Part shown: positions 39,428 through 48,495 of the stretch, piece after piece | How the letters are laid out: each line of letters begins with the position of its first letter | How positions within the stretch are numbered: the stretch's first letter is position 1 | NCBI GenBank assembly: GCA_031316255.1 | Contig: JALDQW010000001.1 | Span: 682,001 to 746,000, forward strand | Length of the DNA: 64,000 nucleotides | Direction of reading: 5' to 3' | DNA from: Nitrosomonas sp. | GTDB taxonomy: Bacteria > Pseudomonadota > Gammaproteobacteria > Burkholderiales > Nitrosomonadaceae | Position numbers and translations under genes: made by a program | Notes under the pieces: generated by a model | Database searches by the model: none | What the model saw: the letters and a program-made list of their open reading frames with translations, nothing else | Told to the model about the DNA's origin: nothing

Positions 39428-40930
39428 GTGAACGAAACCAATCTTAAACCGATTCTCATCGTGATCATTGTCGGTGTCATTCTCGGCGCAATGATTCTTA
39501 ACATGGAAAAATCAACCGTCACCGACGAGGCGGGTCAAGGCGAGTCTGCAAACACATCGGTTGATTCGAATCAAGCGGAAGAGACCGGTCCCAAAGGCGG
39601 TAGAATATTTACTGCGGATGATTTCAGCGTAGAAGTTACCATATATGAAAAAGGTGTTGATCCACAGTTCAGAATTTATCTTTATGAAAAAAATAAGCCC
39701 ATACCGCCAGATGAAGCTAAAGTTGCCATTACGCTGTCGCGATTGGGTAGATCAGCTCAATTATTTTCATTCAAACCGATTGGCGATTATCTGCTCGGCG
39801 ATCAGGTTGTAGAAGAACCGCATTCCTTCGAAGTTGCAATAGCTGCCGAGTGGAAAAATAAAGTGTTTCACTGGGGCTACGATCAGGTTGAGGCACGCAT
39901 TGAAATGAGCGACGAAACATTAACCAGAACCGGCGTTGAAATTAAAACAGCAGGTCCTGCCATCATTCGTCCAGCGCTTCAGTTGCCCGGGGTCGTCACA
40001 TTTAGCAAGCTCAATATCGTTCCCGTTGTGCCGCGAGCCCCGGGTATCGCCATTGAGGTTCCTCGTGATTTGGGGGACAAGGTTAAAAAAGGCGAAATAT
40101 TGGCAGTTTTCCAGAGTCCGTTGCTGGCTGATTTGCGCAGTCAGTATCTCGCAGCGGAAAAAAGACTGGCACTTGCTCAAGTAAATTATCAACGCGAAAG
40201 GCAACTCTGGGAAGAAAAAATTACCGCCAAGCAGGAGTATCTGACAACTCAGCAATTGCTCAGTGAAGCCGAAATTGCGCTCGATCTTGCCTCTGCAAGA
40301 TTGCGTGCCATTGGTGAAGAACCTGAAACGGTCAAGCTGTTAAAAAACCTGACACATTATGAAATTCGTTCACCGCTTACTGGCTTGATAACGAACAAGG
40401 CCATTGCACGCGGGCAGGTATTTAGAGAAGACGACCCTATCTTTACTGTCGTTGACATCTCCACGATGTATGCTGATTTGACCGTATATCCAAAGGATCT
40501 GGCTACGATAAAAATCGGCCAGCAGGCCACCATTAAATCCACAGCGGCGAAAATAGAAGGTACGGGTGTAATTACCTTTATTACAGCGATGGTTGATCAG
40601 CAAACGCGTACGGCTATGGCACGTATCATTTTGGAGAATCCGGAAGGACTGTGGCGCGACGGCATGTTTGTCAATGGCTTCATCAACACTGAAGAAATCG
40701 AGGTCCCGGTGGCTGTCAGCATGGATGCACTGCAAACCCTTTTTGATTGGACGGTCGTTTTTGGTCGCTATGGCGACTATTTTGAGGCGCGCCCAATTGA
40801 ATTGGGTCGAAATGATGGCGAAATGGTCGAAGTGCTTGAAGGATTGCATGCCGGTGAACACTATGCAGCAGGCAACAGTTTTGCAATCAAGGCTGAGTTA
40901 GGCAAGTCAGGCGCGGAGCATGATCATTAA
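39428..40930 (+). CDS. czcB: CzcB-like periplasmic adaptor (membrane fusion protein)
   Basis: 500 residues from a GTG start behind AAGGAG. A single N-terminal membrane anchor (ILIVIIVGVILGAMIL, about 9-24), then an extra N-terminal domain of about 130 residues typical of CzcB, a lipoyl/hairpin core (VPRDLGDKVKKGEILAVFQSPLLADLRSQYL), and beta-barrel domains. The C-terminus ends in EHDH, a possible metal-binding tail. It links the RND pump to the outer-membrane channel. Confidence 0.9.
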   Translation: MNETNLKPILIVIIVGVILGAMILNMEKSTVTDEAGQGESANTSVDSNQAEETGPKGGRIFTADDFSVEVTIYEKGVDPQFRIYLYEKNKPIPPDEAKVAITLSRLGRSAQLFSFKPIGDYLLGDQVVEEPHSFEVAIAAEWKNKVFHWGYDQVEARIEMSDETLTRTGVEIKTAGPAIIRPALQLPGVVTFSKLNIVPVVPRAPGIAIEVPRDLGDKVKKGEILAVFQSPLLADLRSQYLAAEKRLALAQVNYQRERQLWEEKITAKQEYLTTQQLLSEAEIALDLASARLRAIGEEPETVKLLKNLTHYEIRSPLTGLITNKAIARGQVFREDDPIFTVVDISTMYADLTVYPKDLATIKIGQQATIKSTAAKIEGTGVITFITAMVDQQTRTAMARIILENPEGLWRDGMFVNGFINTEEIEVPVAVSMDALQTLFDWTVVFGRYGDYFEARPIELGRNDGEMVEVLEGLHAGEHYAAGNSFAIKAELGKSGAEHDH

Positions 40931-41015
40931 CAGAGAGTGGGTACCAGATTGTGATAATAAATCTGGTGTTTTTTCTGTCAATTCAAATTTTTTAATCTGA
41001 TAGCGAGACAAGACC

Positions 41016-44000
41016 TTGTTCGAGCGTATTTTACAATTATCCATAGATTATCGCGGTCTGGTGATGGTGGCAGTGTTTGCCATGGCTTTGCTGGGTATTT
41101 ACAGCTACCAGAAGGTACCAATTGATGCGGTACCGGATATTACCAATGTTCAAGTACAGATTAATACCGAAGCGCCCGGTTATTCTCCGCTGGAAGCAGA
41201 ACAGCGGCTGACGTTTCCAATAGAAACCATCATGATGGGATTGCCAAATCTCGATTATACTCGCTCGCTGTCCCGTTATGGCTTGTCTCAGGTTACCGTG
41301 GTGTTTAAAGACGGCACCGATATTTATTTTGCGCGCCAGTTGGTCAGCCAGCGCATACAGGAAGTCAGGAACCGCCTTCCGGCTGGTATTGAACCGCGCA
41401 TGGGTCCGATTTCCACCGGGCTAGGCGAAATTTTTATGTGGACGGTGGACGCCAAACCCGGCGCAAAAAAACCGGATGGCACGTCATATACCACAACTGA
41501 TTTGCGTGAAATCCAGGACTGGATTATCCGGCCGCAATTACTGACCGTTCGTGGTGTAACCGAAGTCAATTCCGTCGGCGGTTATGTCAAGCAATTTCAT
41601 GTAACCCCCTATCCTGAGAAACTGATTTCACTTGGCCTGACCCTGCAGGATGTTGCGACAGCACTGGCGCGAAATAATATGAATATCGGCGCCGGTTATA
41701 TCGAAAGAAGAGGCGAGCAGTACCTTGTCAGAGTTCCCGGTCAGGTTACCAATCTGAACGAGATTGGTGAAATTATTCTGGGCAGCAGGCAAGGCGTGCC
41801 GATTCGTATCAAAGATGTTGCTGACGTTCTCATCGGCAAGGAATTACGTAATGGTGCCGCGACGCAAAACGGCAAGGAAGTTGTTTTGGGAACGGTACAT
41901 ATGTTGATTGGCGAAAACAGCCAAATCGTTTCCGAGACCGCCGCTGCCAAGCTGGAGGAGATTAATCGCAATTTGCCTGAAGGCATAGTGGCTACACCAG
42001 TATATAACCGTACGACGTTGGTCGACAAAACCATTCAAACGGTTGCCTCCAACTTGATCGAAGGTGCAATTCTGGTCATTGTGGTGCTGTTCCTGTTTCT
42101 TGGCAATTTCCGCGCAGCGTTGATTACTGCGCTGGTGATACCGCTTTCCATGTTGTTTACGTTGACCGGGATGGTGGCAAATGAAGTCAGCGCCAATCTG
42201 ATGAGTCTCGGTGCACTGGATTTCGGCATTATCGTCGATGGCGCCATTGTCATTATTGAAAATTGCATCCGCCATCTGGCCGAGGAGCAAAAAAGACTCG
42301 GCAGGCGATTGACGCTGACGGAACGCCTGGAAATAGTTTTCTCGGCCAGCAAGGAAACACGCAGAGCACTGTTATTCGGCCAATTGATTATCATGATCGT
42401 CTATATTCCGATATTTGCACTGTCGGGTGTGGAAGGCAAAATGTTTCATCCCATGGCGTTTACCGTGGTTACAGCGCTACTGGGAGCGATTATTCTTTCT
42501 ATTACTTTTGTTCCTGCTGCGGTTGCGCTTTTTCTGAGCGGCGACATCAGCGAAAAGGAAAGCAAAGTAGTCGTTCATTCCAAACAAATATATCTACCCA
42601 TGTTGAATTGGGTGTTACGCAACAAGGCATTAACGGTGACACTGGCAGTTACCATCATGGTGCTTTCCGGTTTGCTTGCAACCCGGCTGGGCAGTGAGTT
42701 TGTACCGAGTCTGAACGAAGGTGATATCGCCTTGCATGCGATACGAATTCCTGGCACCAGCCTGACAACTGCAATTGAGATGCAAAATGAGCTTGAAGAA
42801 AAAATCAAGACCTTTGCAGAAGTTAAAAGTGTTTTTTCCAAAATCGGTACCGCTGAAATCGCAACAGATCCCATGCCGCCAAGCGTGGCCGATATATTCA
42901 TTATTCTAAAAGATCAGGATGAATGGGAAGGTCCCTATAAAACCAAGGCTGAACTGATTGCTGCAATGGAAAAGGTGGTGAATGATGTGCCGGGCAACAA
43001 TTATGAATTCACACAGCCGATCCAGATGCGTTTTAACGAGTTGATATCCGGTGTGCGCGCCGATGTTGCCATCAAGGTATTTGGTGATAACATGGATGTC
43101 TTGCATGATGTCGGCGATAAAATTTTATCGGTGATCGAAAAAATACCGGGCGCAGCGGATGCAAAAATAGAGCAACTGACAGGCTTGCCCATGCTCTCAA
43201 TCCAGATGGATAGAGCCAAAATGGCGCGTTACGGATTGAATGTGGAAGATGTACAGAACGTTATTGCCATAGCCGTAGGTGGTATGTCGACCGGTCTGAT
43301 TTATGAAGGTGATCGGCGCTTCAATCTGGTTGTTCGCCTGCCGGAGCAAATGAGAGGCAGCATTGAAGCACTCAAACGCTTACCTGTTCAGTTGCCGAAT
43401 GCGGTATTAAATATACAACAAGGCCAGGTTGCGCCACCGGCTTACTTGACACTCGGTGATGTTGTCGACTTCAATGTCATTGAAGGTCCCAATCAGATCA
43501 GCCGCGAAAACGGAAAACGCCGTGTCGTAGTTAGCGCGAATGTCCGCGGAAGCGATTTGGGTACATTCGTGCATGAAGCACAATCGCGCATTGCTGAAGA
43601 AGTTAAAATTCCACCCGGTTACTGGATTGTTTGGGGTGGTCAATACGAGCAGCTTGTATCGGCCACAGAACGTTTGATGATTGTCGTGCCGGTAGCACTG
43701 GGTCTGATTTTTGTGCTGCTTTATTTGATGTTTGGAAATCTGCGTGATGGCCTGCTGGTTTTTACCGGCGTTCCATTTGCGCTTTCCGGCGGTATTCTGG
43801 CGCTCTGGTTGCGCGACATACCATTCTCGATTTCCGCCGCGGTTGGTTTTATTGCTCTGTCAGGTATAGCGGTACTGAATGGCCTGGTTCTGCTAACATT
43901 TATACGCAATCTCCGCAAAGAGGGTCACACGCTGGATGATGCTGTTAAGACCGGCGCATTGACACGACTTCGTCCCGTATTAATGACCGGTTTGACCGAT

Positions 44001-44186
44001 GCGATTGGATTTGTGCCGATGGCATTGGCAGTCACCATTGGCGCAGAAGTACAGCGGCCGCTTGCAACTGTTGTTATTGGCGGCATTTTAACTTCTACCG
44101 CTTTAACAATGTTGGTACTCCCCGTCTTGTATCACATCGTTTATCGAAAAAAGGAAATCAAATCCTCAGCGAAAACCCACATATAA
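41016..44186 (+). CDS. czcA: CzcA-like heavy-metal RND efflux pump
   Basis: 1056 residues from a TTG start, full length for an HME-RND transporter with 12 membrane helices and two large periplasmic loops. The proton-relay motif DFGIIVDGAIVIIE puts Asp 402, Asp 408 and Glu 415 at exactly the positions known to be essential in Cupriavidus CzcA, which points to divalent cations (Co, Zn, Cd) rather than Cu/Ag. Substrate assignment remains inference. No metal-sensing regulator lies next to the operon. Confidence 0.93.
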   Translation: MFERILQLSIDYRGLVMVAVFAMALLGIYSYQKVPIDAVPDITNVQVQINTEAPGYSPLEAEQRLTFPIETIMMGLPNLDYTRSLSRYGLSQVTVVFKDGTDIYFARQLVSQRIQEVRNRLPAGIEPRMGPISTGLGEIFMWTVDAKPGAKKPDGTSYTTTDLREIQDWIIRPQLLTVRGVTEVNSVGGYVKQFHVTPYPEKLISLGLTLQDVATALARNNMNIGAGYIERRGEQYLVRVPGQVTNLNEIGEIILGSRQGVPIRIKDVADVLIGKELRNGAATQNGKEVVLGTVHMLIGENSQIVSETAAAKLEEINRNLPEGIVATPVYNRTTLVDKTIQTVASNLIEGAILVIVVLFLFLGNFRAALITALVIPLSMLFTLTGMVANEVSANLMSLGALDFGIIVDGAIVIIENCIRHLAEEQKRLGRRLTLTERLEIVFSASKETRRALLFGQLIIMIVYIPIFALSGVEGKMFHPMAFTVVTALLGAIILSITFVPAAVALFLSGDISEKESKVVVHSKQIYLPMLNWVLRNKALTVTLAVTIMVLSGLLATRLGSEFVPSLNEGDIALHAIRIPGTSLTTAIEMQNELEEKIKTFAEVKSVFSKIGTAEIATDPMPPSVADIFIILKDQDEWEGPYKTKAELIAAMEKVVNDVPGNNYEFTQPIQMRFNELISGVRADVAIKVFGDNMDVLHDVGDKILSVIEKIPGAADAKIEQLTGLPMLSIQMDRAKMARYGLNVEDVQNVIAIAVGGMSTGLIYEGDRRFNLVVRLPEQMRGSIEALKRLPVQLPNAVLNIQQGQVAPPAYLTLGDVVDFNVIEGPNQISRENGKRRVVVSANVRGSDLGTFVHEAQSRIAEEVKIPPGYWIVWGGQYEQLVSATERLMIVVPVALGLIFVLLYLMFGNLRDGLLVFTGVPFALSGGILALWLRDIPFSISAAVGFIALSGIAVLNGLVLLTFIRNLRKEGHTLDDAVKTGALTRLRPVLMTGLTDAIGFVPMALAVTIGAEVQRPLATVVIGGILTSTALTMLVLPVLYHIVYRKKEIKSSAKTHI

Positions 44187-44202
44187 ATCACGTACAAATA
44201 AG

Positions 44203-44221
44203 TGTCGAAAAATTTTACACT
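44203..44221 (+). promoter_or_regulatory. Upstream activator element, identical to 923-941
   Basis: TGTCGAAAAATTTTACACT, the same 19 bases as ahead of the PEP-CTERM gene. It lies 79 nt before a sigma-54 site and 164 nt before the Tat-signal protein gene. Confidence 0.7.
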
Positions 44222-44300
44222 GACCGCAGGGTTTTTGTATTCAAATTTTCACCCTATGGTAACTAATTGTATTTAAATCATTAAAAACAAATTTATATTT

Positions 44301-44315
44301 TGGCCCAATATTTGC
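44301..44315 (+). promoter_or_regulatory. Sigma-54 promoter of the Tat protein/HPr-rel-A operon
   Basis: TGGCCC-AATAT-TTGC, with GG and GC ten bases apart as required for RpoN. One base differs from TGGCAC. Transcription would start near 44327, about 58 nt ahead of the ATG at 44385. Confidence 0.7.
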
Positions 44316-44384
44316 TATTATTCATATATATGGAAGTATTTAATTAATGAGTAATCGTATACTCACTTATGAGATCAGTTTAGT

Positions 44385-44864
44385 ATGATAAAAGAACGAT
44401 CACACGAACAAATTAATAAAGAGCGTTCGGCGTCAGACGCATCGGCAATAAATTCGCACTCGCAGAAGCGGAGAAAATTGTTAAAAGGTGCCGCATCGTT
44501 ACCGGTAATCATGACGTTATATAGTGGTGCGGCGCTTGCACGCACCAGCAATATTACAGGAGAGGCGGATTCGATCCAGAACGCTGTTTTTCTTGACACA
44601 GCAGATGGACCGCAGTTGCTTTGTGTTTTTCCTGATCCATTTCAGGAACAGATATCCGGCGGCCCCTATGATCTGGGTACAATGCCGCAAGCAACGCTTA
44701 TCCAACAACCCAAGATCGACCTCAGCGGAAACGCCGACACAATTTTGACAAACAAATTGCAGCAGCTTGACGATTGTCGCGCACGCGGCGGAATCATGAT
44801 CTCTGCTGCCGCTTACACGTCAATCATGAGTAAAGCAGGAATTAATATTAATCCGACTTTGTAA
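44385..44864 (+). CDS. Tat-signal exported protein of unknown function
   Basis: 159 residues, no family recognised. After a polar N-terminus a twin-arginine signal runs from SQKRRKLLKG (Arg 29-30) through a hydrophobic stretch to the ALA cleavage site near 52. The mature part of about 107 residues is small and polar, with two Cys (LLCVFPDP near 80 and LDDCRARGG near 134) and an EQISGGPYDLG segment. It is the first gene after the sigma-54 promoter and is separated by a hairpin from the PqqD-like gene. It is a candidate substrate or partner of the following three genes, which is inference from position only. Confidence 0.75.
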   Translation: MIKERSHEQINKERSASDASAINSHSQKRRKLLKGAASLPVIMTLYSGAALARTSNITGEADSIQNAVFLDTADGPQLLCVFPDPFQEQISGGPYDLGTMPQATLIQQPKIDLSGNADTILTNKLQQLDDCRARGGIMISAAAYTSIMSKAGININPTL

Positions 44865-44871
44865 ACAAACG

Positions 44872-44920
44872 GCGCCAATCAATTTAACCGGTAACCGGAA
44901 AGGCTTTTTGATGGGCGCCT
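44872..44920 (+). terminator. Intergenic hairpin after the Tat-signal protein gene
   Basis: GGCGCCAATCAA (44872-44883) pairs with TTGATGGGCGCC (44909-44920) at 10 of 12 positions; an inner CCGGTAACCGG may fold too. A run of six T residues follows after 12 bases. It may act as a partial terminator giving more of the first gene's product than of the enzymes downstream. Confidence 0.4.
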
Positions 44921-44978
44921 GATATTACGCGTTTTTTATTAGAAGTATTCTGTTTGAGAAAACTTTCCGTTTAGCATC

Positions 44979-45254
44979 ATGCATTGGCAATCAAATCTTT
45001 TTAATTCCCTACTGATCGAAGACTGGGGCGAAGAATATACCGTTTTTCAACCGGATTCAGGCAAAACGCACTTTCTAAATCAAATGAGTATGCAGATACT
45101 GGAATTCCTGGATCGAAATCCCGCCACAACTGAAAAGATCAGCGCTTATCTTGCCGAACAATTCCAGCAAGAACCGAATCACAACTTTCTACACAATATT
45201 GAAAAAATACTCTATCATTTCGATACATTGGGTTTAATCAATAAAGTAAACTAA
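44979..45254 (+). CDS. PqqD-like peptide chaperone of the HPr-rel-A system
   Basis: 91 residues. A short winged-helix fold of the PqqD/RRE type: LLIEDWGEEYTVFQPDSGKTHFLNQMSMQILEFLDRNPATTEKISAYLAEQF, followed by a C-terminal helix. In radical-SAM and lasso-peptide pathways PqqD-like domains hold the leader peptide of the substrate. A subfamily of these occurs next to HprK-related kinases, as here, with the kinase starting 11 bp after the stop. The peptide it would bind is not known. Confidence 0.75.
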   Translation: MHWQSNLFNSLLIEDWGEEYTVFQPDSGKTHFLNQMSMQILEFLDRNPATTEKISAYLAEQFQQEPNHNFLHNIEKILYHFDTLGLINKVN

Positions 45255-45264
45255 GGTTCTCGGC

Positions 45265-46173
45265 ATGATGGTTAATCAGATTCCATTTGAGGAATTCCAC
45301 ATGCTGCTCCAAAACCAGGGACTTAGAGTGGCGATAGGACCCTTTAATGTTTGTATTCAAACAAGATACAAACCGCTTGCAAAGCAGCTCTATATGCTCT
45401 ACAGCCACTATCAAATGACCCAGGATGAAATTGCAGAATTTCATGTACGGATCGTTACTGAGCGCTCCTTGAGAAATCCGCTAAAAAAAAATGTTCGCTT
45501 TCTTCTTGACGGACAATCCCCTTTTGACAGTTTTCCTCAAGAACAGGCACTTGCTGTTCTAGAATGGGGTATTAACCTCGCCATTGCTGTCCGTATCAAT
45601 CATCTATTGATACTGCATTCAGCTGTTGTAGAAAAAAATAACCATGTTATTTTGCTGCCCGCCTGGCCGGGCAGTGGCAAAACAACATTGTGCACGGTAT
45701 TATCTCACCGAGGATACCGGCTTTTCTCCGACGAATTTGGATTAATGGATCCACAAGAAAACTTTTTTTATCCCATACCCCGTTTGATGCCGCTTAAAAA
45801 TGAATCTATTGCAGTAATCCGAAGCTATCTGCCAGATGCCGTCATCGGAAAACCGATACCGAATACCCAGAAAGGCACTGTTGCACATGTCTGTCCACCA
45901 AAAGAAAGCTTACTGCAATCAAAAAATACTGCGAAAGCCAGATTGATTATCTTCCCCAAATGGATTGCTCATTCACAGACAAAAATTGAAATCATCTCTG
46001 ATTCTGAAGCGTTTATGCTGCTGGCAAGCAACGCATTTAATTATGAAATGCTCGGTGCGACAGGCTTTCACGCAGTTGCCCGACTGATAAATAGCTGCGA
46101 TTGTTATAAACTGGTTTATTCCGATCTGGACGATGTAACGGTCGCCTTGCAAAGGCTAATCGATGAAGTCTGA
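45265..46173 (+). CDS. HprK-related kinase (HprK-rel-A type)
   Basis: 302 residues. The central P-loop PAWPGSGKTT (132-141) and the acidic pair in LFSDEFGLMDP (Asp 156, Glu 157) match the HPr kinase/phosphorylase fold and its relatives that phosphorylate peptides. The N-terminal 110 residues are specific to this subfamily. True HprK phosphorylates a serine in HPr; that partner is not encoded nearby. The gene overlaps the nucleotidyltransferase by 11 bp, so the two are probably co-translated. Confidence 0.8.
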   Translation: MMVNQIPFEEFHMLLQNQGLRVAIGPFNVCIQTRYKPLAKQLYMLYSHYQMTQDEIAEFHVRIVTERSLRNPLKKNVRFLLDGQSPFDSFPQEQALAVLEWGINLAIAVRINHLLILHSAVVEKNNHVILLPAWPGSGKTTLCTVLSHRGYRLFSDEFGLMDPQENFFYPIPRLMPLKNESIAVIRSYLPDAVIGKPIPNTQKGTVAHVCPPKESLLQSKNTAKARLIIFPKWIAHSQTKIEIISDSEAFMLLASNAFNYEMLGATGFHAVARLINSCDCYKLVYSDLDDVTVALQRLIDEV

Positions 46174-47278
46174 TTGGCCACAGCATCAACAGATATTACT
46201 GCAGGCATTGATAAATCCGGAATGCCTCACCAATATCAGCAATTCGGAATGGGAACTCCTCATCAGATTGGCCAGGCGCGTAAAATTGCTTGGGCGTCTG
46301 GCCTTACTACTGCAAAATCAAGGACTCTGGAATGCGATACCGTTCCGAATCGCAAATCAATTGACGTCCGCTCTTGTGCAAGCCAGAAAATTTCAACAAT
46401 TAGCTCAGTGGGAACTCAACAGAATCATTTGGGCGATGAAAGAATTCGATACATCGATTATTGCGCTCAAAGGTATCGCCTATAGACTGGCCGAGCTGCC
46501 CTATTCAGAAGTACGACTATCTGTTGACCTTGATCTTTTGGTACCCAAAGAAGACCTGGCGGATATCGAATCATTACTCATGATCAAAGGCTGGAAGCAC
46601 AGACCGATCTCAGCTTATGATGAACACTATTATCGCGTTTGGAGCCATGAAATTCCGCCGCTTGTACATGCTGAACGCGAAACCGAAGTAGACATCCATC
46701 ATACGCTGATACCACTGACAAGTCGCCTAAAAATCGACACAAAACTACTTTTTGACTCAGCCACCACAATACAAAACACAAAGGTCAAACTGCTTTGCCC
46801 CGCCGACATGGTCATTCATTGCGCACTCAACTTGTTTCAAAACAATGAAATCGCAAACGATCTTAGGGATTTGCTAGACCTGCACGATTTAATGATTTTT
46901 TTCAGCAACAAAGACCCTGACTTCTGGTTACAACTCACTGATCGCGCCAACCAACTGAAATTAGGACGGATATTATTTTATGGTTTTCACTTCAGCCGGC
47001 ATATTTTCAAAACTCCAATCCCGGAAGATATAATCGCACGGTTACATTCGAAACCCGGCAAACTCAAACTTTGGTCAATGCACCGGCTCGTTCCATTGGC
47101 CTTGTTTCCTCAACATCCAGACAAACCTAAAAAGTCTGAATCTCTGGCACGTGCGTTACTTTATCTGCGCAGCCACATGATACGGATGCCGCTTTATATT
47201 CTGTTGCCCCACCTGGCATATAAAACAGCTCGGAACGTTTTCACGATAAAGCAGAATAAAGGCAGCCGCCAGCAATAA
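46163..47278 (+). CDS. NTP_transf_5-type nucleotidyltransferase
   Basis: 371 residues. The signature ALKGIAYRLAELPYSEVRLSVDLDLLV (about 101-127) carries the two metal-binding aspartates (Asp 122, Asp 124), and TEVDIHHTL adds the third. These proteins are nucleotidyltransferases of unproven substrate found in polysaccharide, lasso-peptide and HprK-related clusters. The last gene of the cassette, it converges with the J-domain/PilZ gene, with only 8 bp between the stop codons. Confidence 0.8.
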   Translation: MKSDWPQHQQILLQALINPECLTNISNSEWELLIRLARRVKLLGRLALLLQNQGLWNAIPFRIANQLTSALVQARKFQQLAQWELNRIIWAMKEFDTSIIALKGIAYRLAELPYSEVRLSVDLDLLVPKEDLADIESLLMIKGWKHRPISAYDEHYYRVWSHEIPPLVHAERETEVDIHHTLIPLTSRLKIDTKLLFDSATTIQNTKVKLLCPADMVIHCALNLFQNNEIANDLRDLLDLHDLMIFFSNKDPDFWLQLTDRANQLKLGRILFYGFHFSRHIFKTPIPEDIIARLHSKPGKLKLWSMHRLVPLALFPQHPDKPKKSESLARALLYLRSHMIRMPLYILLPHLAYKTARNVFTIKQNKGSRQQ

Positions 47279-47286
47279 ATCTTTAT

Positions 47287-48297
47287 CTAGACACAGACAG
47301 CAAGAAAATTACCGCACTCCTGTTCAAATTTAAATGTCAGAAAACGCACACCAATGGAAGTGTGATTCGCTTCAAATTGTTTATGGGCGACTTCTGCAAC
47401 GGCCTTAAAATTTGATGCATCTATTTTGATAATATCATATGGTTCAAGTGGAACATCGGCCAAAAATCGCACACCACGTGGCGATATATCCTGCAAAACA
47501 CCCTCGTAGGGTTCATCAGGCCAGAACAAATAAAAATTGAACTCCCCTTGAGCACTGATTCGGATGTTTGTGCGGCGCTTCTGTTCAAATTGTTCATCGG
47601 CTGGAACAGGTAATGGACTGGCACACTCAATACACGCATTATTCTGATAAGGACTCTGTTGCCTTGTATAGGGTGTTTGACAGAAAATGCAATAAGACAG
47701 CCCCTCTGTAGAATCTTCATCAACAGCGCAAGAAGCATTCCGGACAACACCGGTTTTAGGACCAATATCAATCTCTCCTACCGGAATCAATTTTTTTTGC
47801 GATACTGCCAAACCGCCTGAAAGAAGCGCATCATAACGCGCACGCAAAACCGGATTGACAAGCACCATATAGGATTCTTCTAATAAATCGGTATTTTGAT
47901 ATGGATAGTCCAACAACACGCGGTAACTTGCAATAATAACCTCAACAGGTGCATCAGGCTGAACCTGGAGAACACGGTAATAATTGCGCCGGTTCACATT
48001 AAACATTCTCGCAGAACGTCCAGTAAACCTTTTGACGGACCCCATAGCAAAAAATCCCAAGCTTAGCTTTTTAATCGGAAGACGTTTTTGCAGTTGCCGA
48101 TCATAATCCGCACGATTTAATGGATCCTGTAGTACTGTATAGGCGGTGTTTAGCAAGCCGGCCTGCAAATCCGCATAACCCTGATCCGGATGCAGTTTAA
48201 GTTTTTGTATCAGTACACGGTGACTCGCATTAATTACTGAAAGTGGCGCATCTGGTTGAACATAGAGTGTCCGGTATAAGTTGCGCCTTTCTTTCAT
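47287..48297 (-). CDS. Tandem J-domain, zinc-ribbon and PilZ fusion protein
   Basis: 336 residues. Residues 7-68 form a J domain with HPD at 36-38. Residues 104-158 repeat the same fold (NYYRVLQVQPDAPVEVIIASYRVLL) but lack HPD. A four-Cys ribbon (CIFC 203-206, CIEC 222-225) follows, then a PilZ domain (about 240-330) with RRTNIR (241-246) and DISPRG (270-275), the usual c-di-GMP-binding residues. It suggests a c-di-GMP-responsive co-chaperone or adaptor. The start has AAGGGAATGTC upstream. Function and partner are unknown; convergence with the HPr-rel-A cassette may be chance. Confidence 0.75.
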   Translation of the reverse strand: MKERRNLYRTLYVQPDAPLSVINASHRVLIQKLKLHPDQGYADLQAGLLNTAYTVLQDPLNRADYDRQLQKRLPIKKLSLGFFAMGSVKRFTGRSARMFNVNRRNYYRVLQVQPDAPVEVIIASYRVLLDYPYQNTDLLEESYMVLVNPVLRARYDALLSGGLAVSQKKLIPVGEIDIGPKTGVVRNASCAVDEDSTEGLSYCIFCQTPYTRQQSPYQNNACIECASPLPVPADEQFEQKRRTNIRISAQGEFNFYLFWPDEPYEGVLQDISPRGVRFLADVPLEPYDIIKIDASNFKAVAEVAHKQFEANHTSIGVRFLTFKFEQECGNFLAVCV

Positions 48298-48495
48298 GAC
48301 ATTCCCTTGTTTGTATTCAAGAATCCAAAAAATTGAAATAAGCTTTTTCTACAATACAAAAGCAATCTTTATGGAAAAAATGTTCATTTAACCAGCGTTA
48401 TGCTACTCGGGTTTTTCATAATATGCAAAACTCCCAGAACCACTCATTTTAGGATAATTCGTTCATTTTCCCCGTCCATGACATATCCAGTCAGA

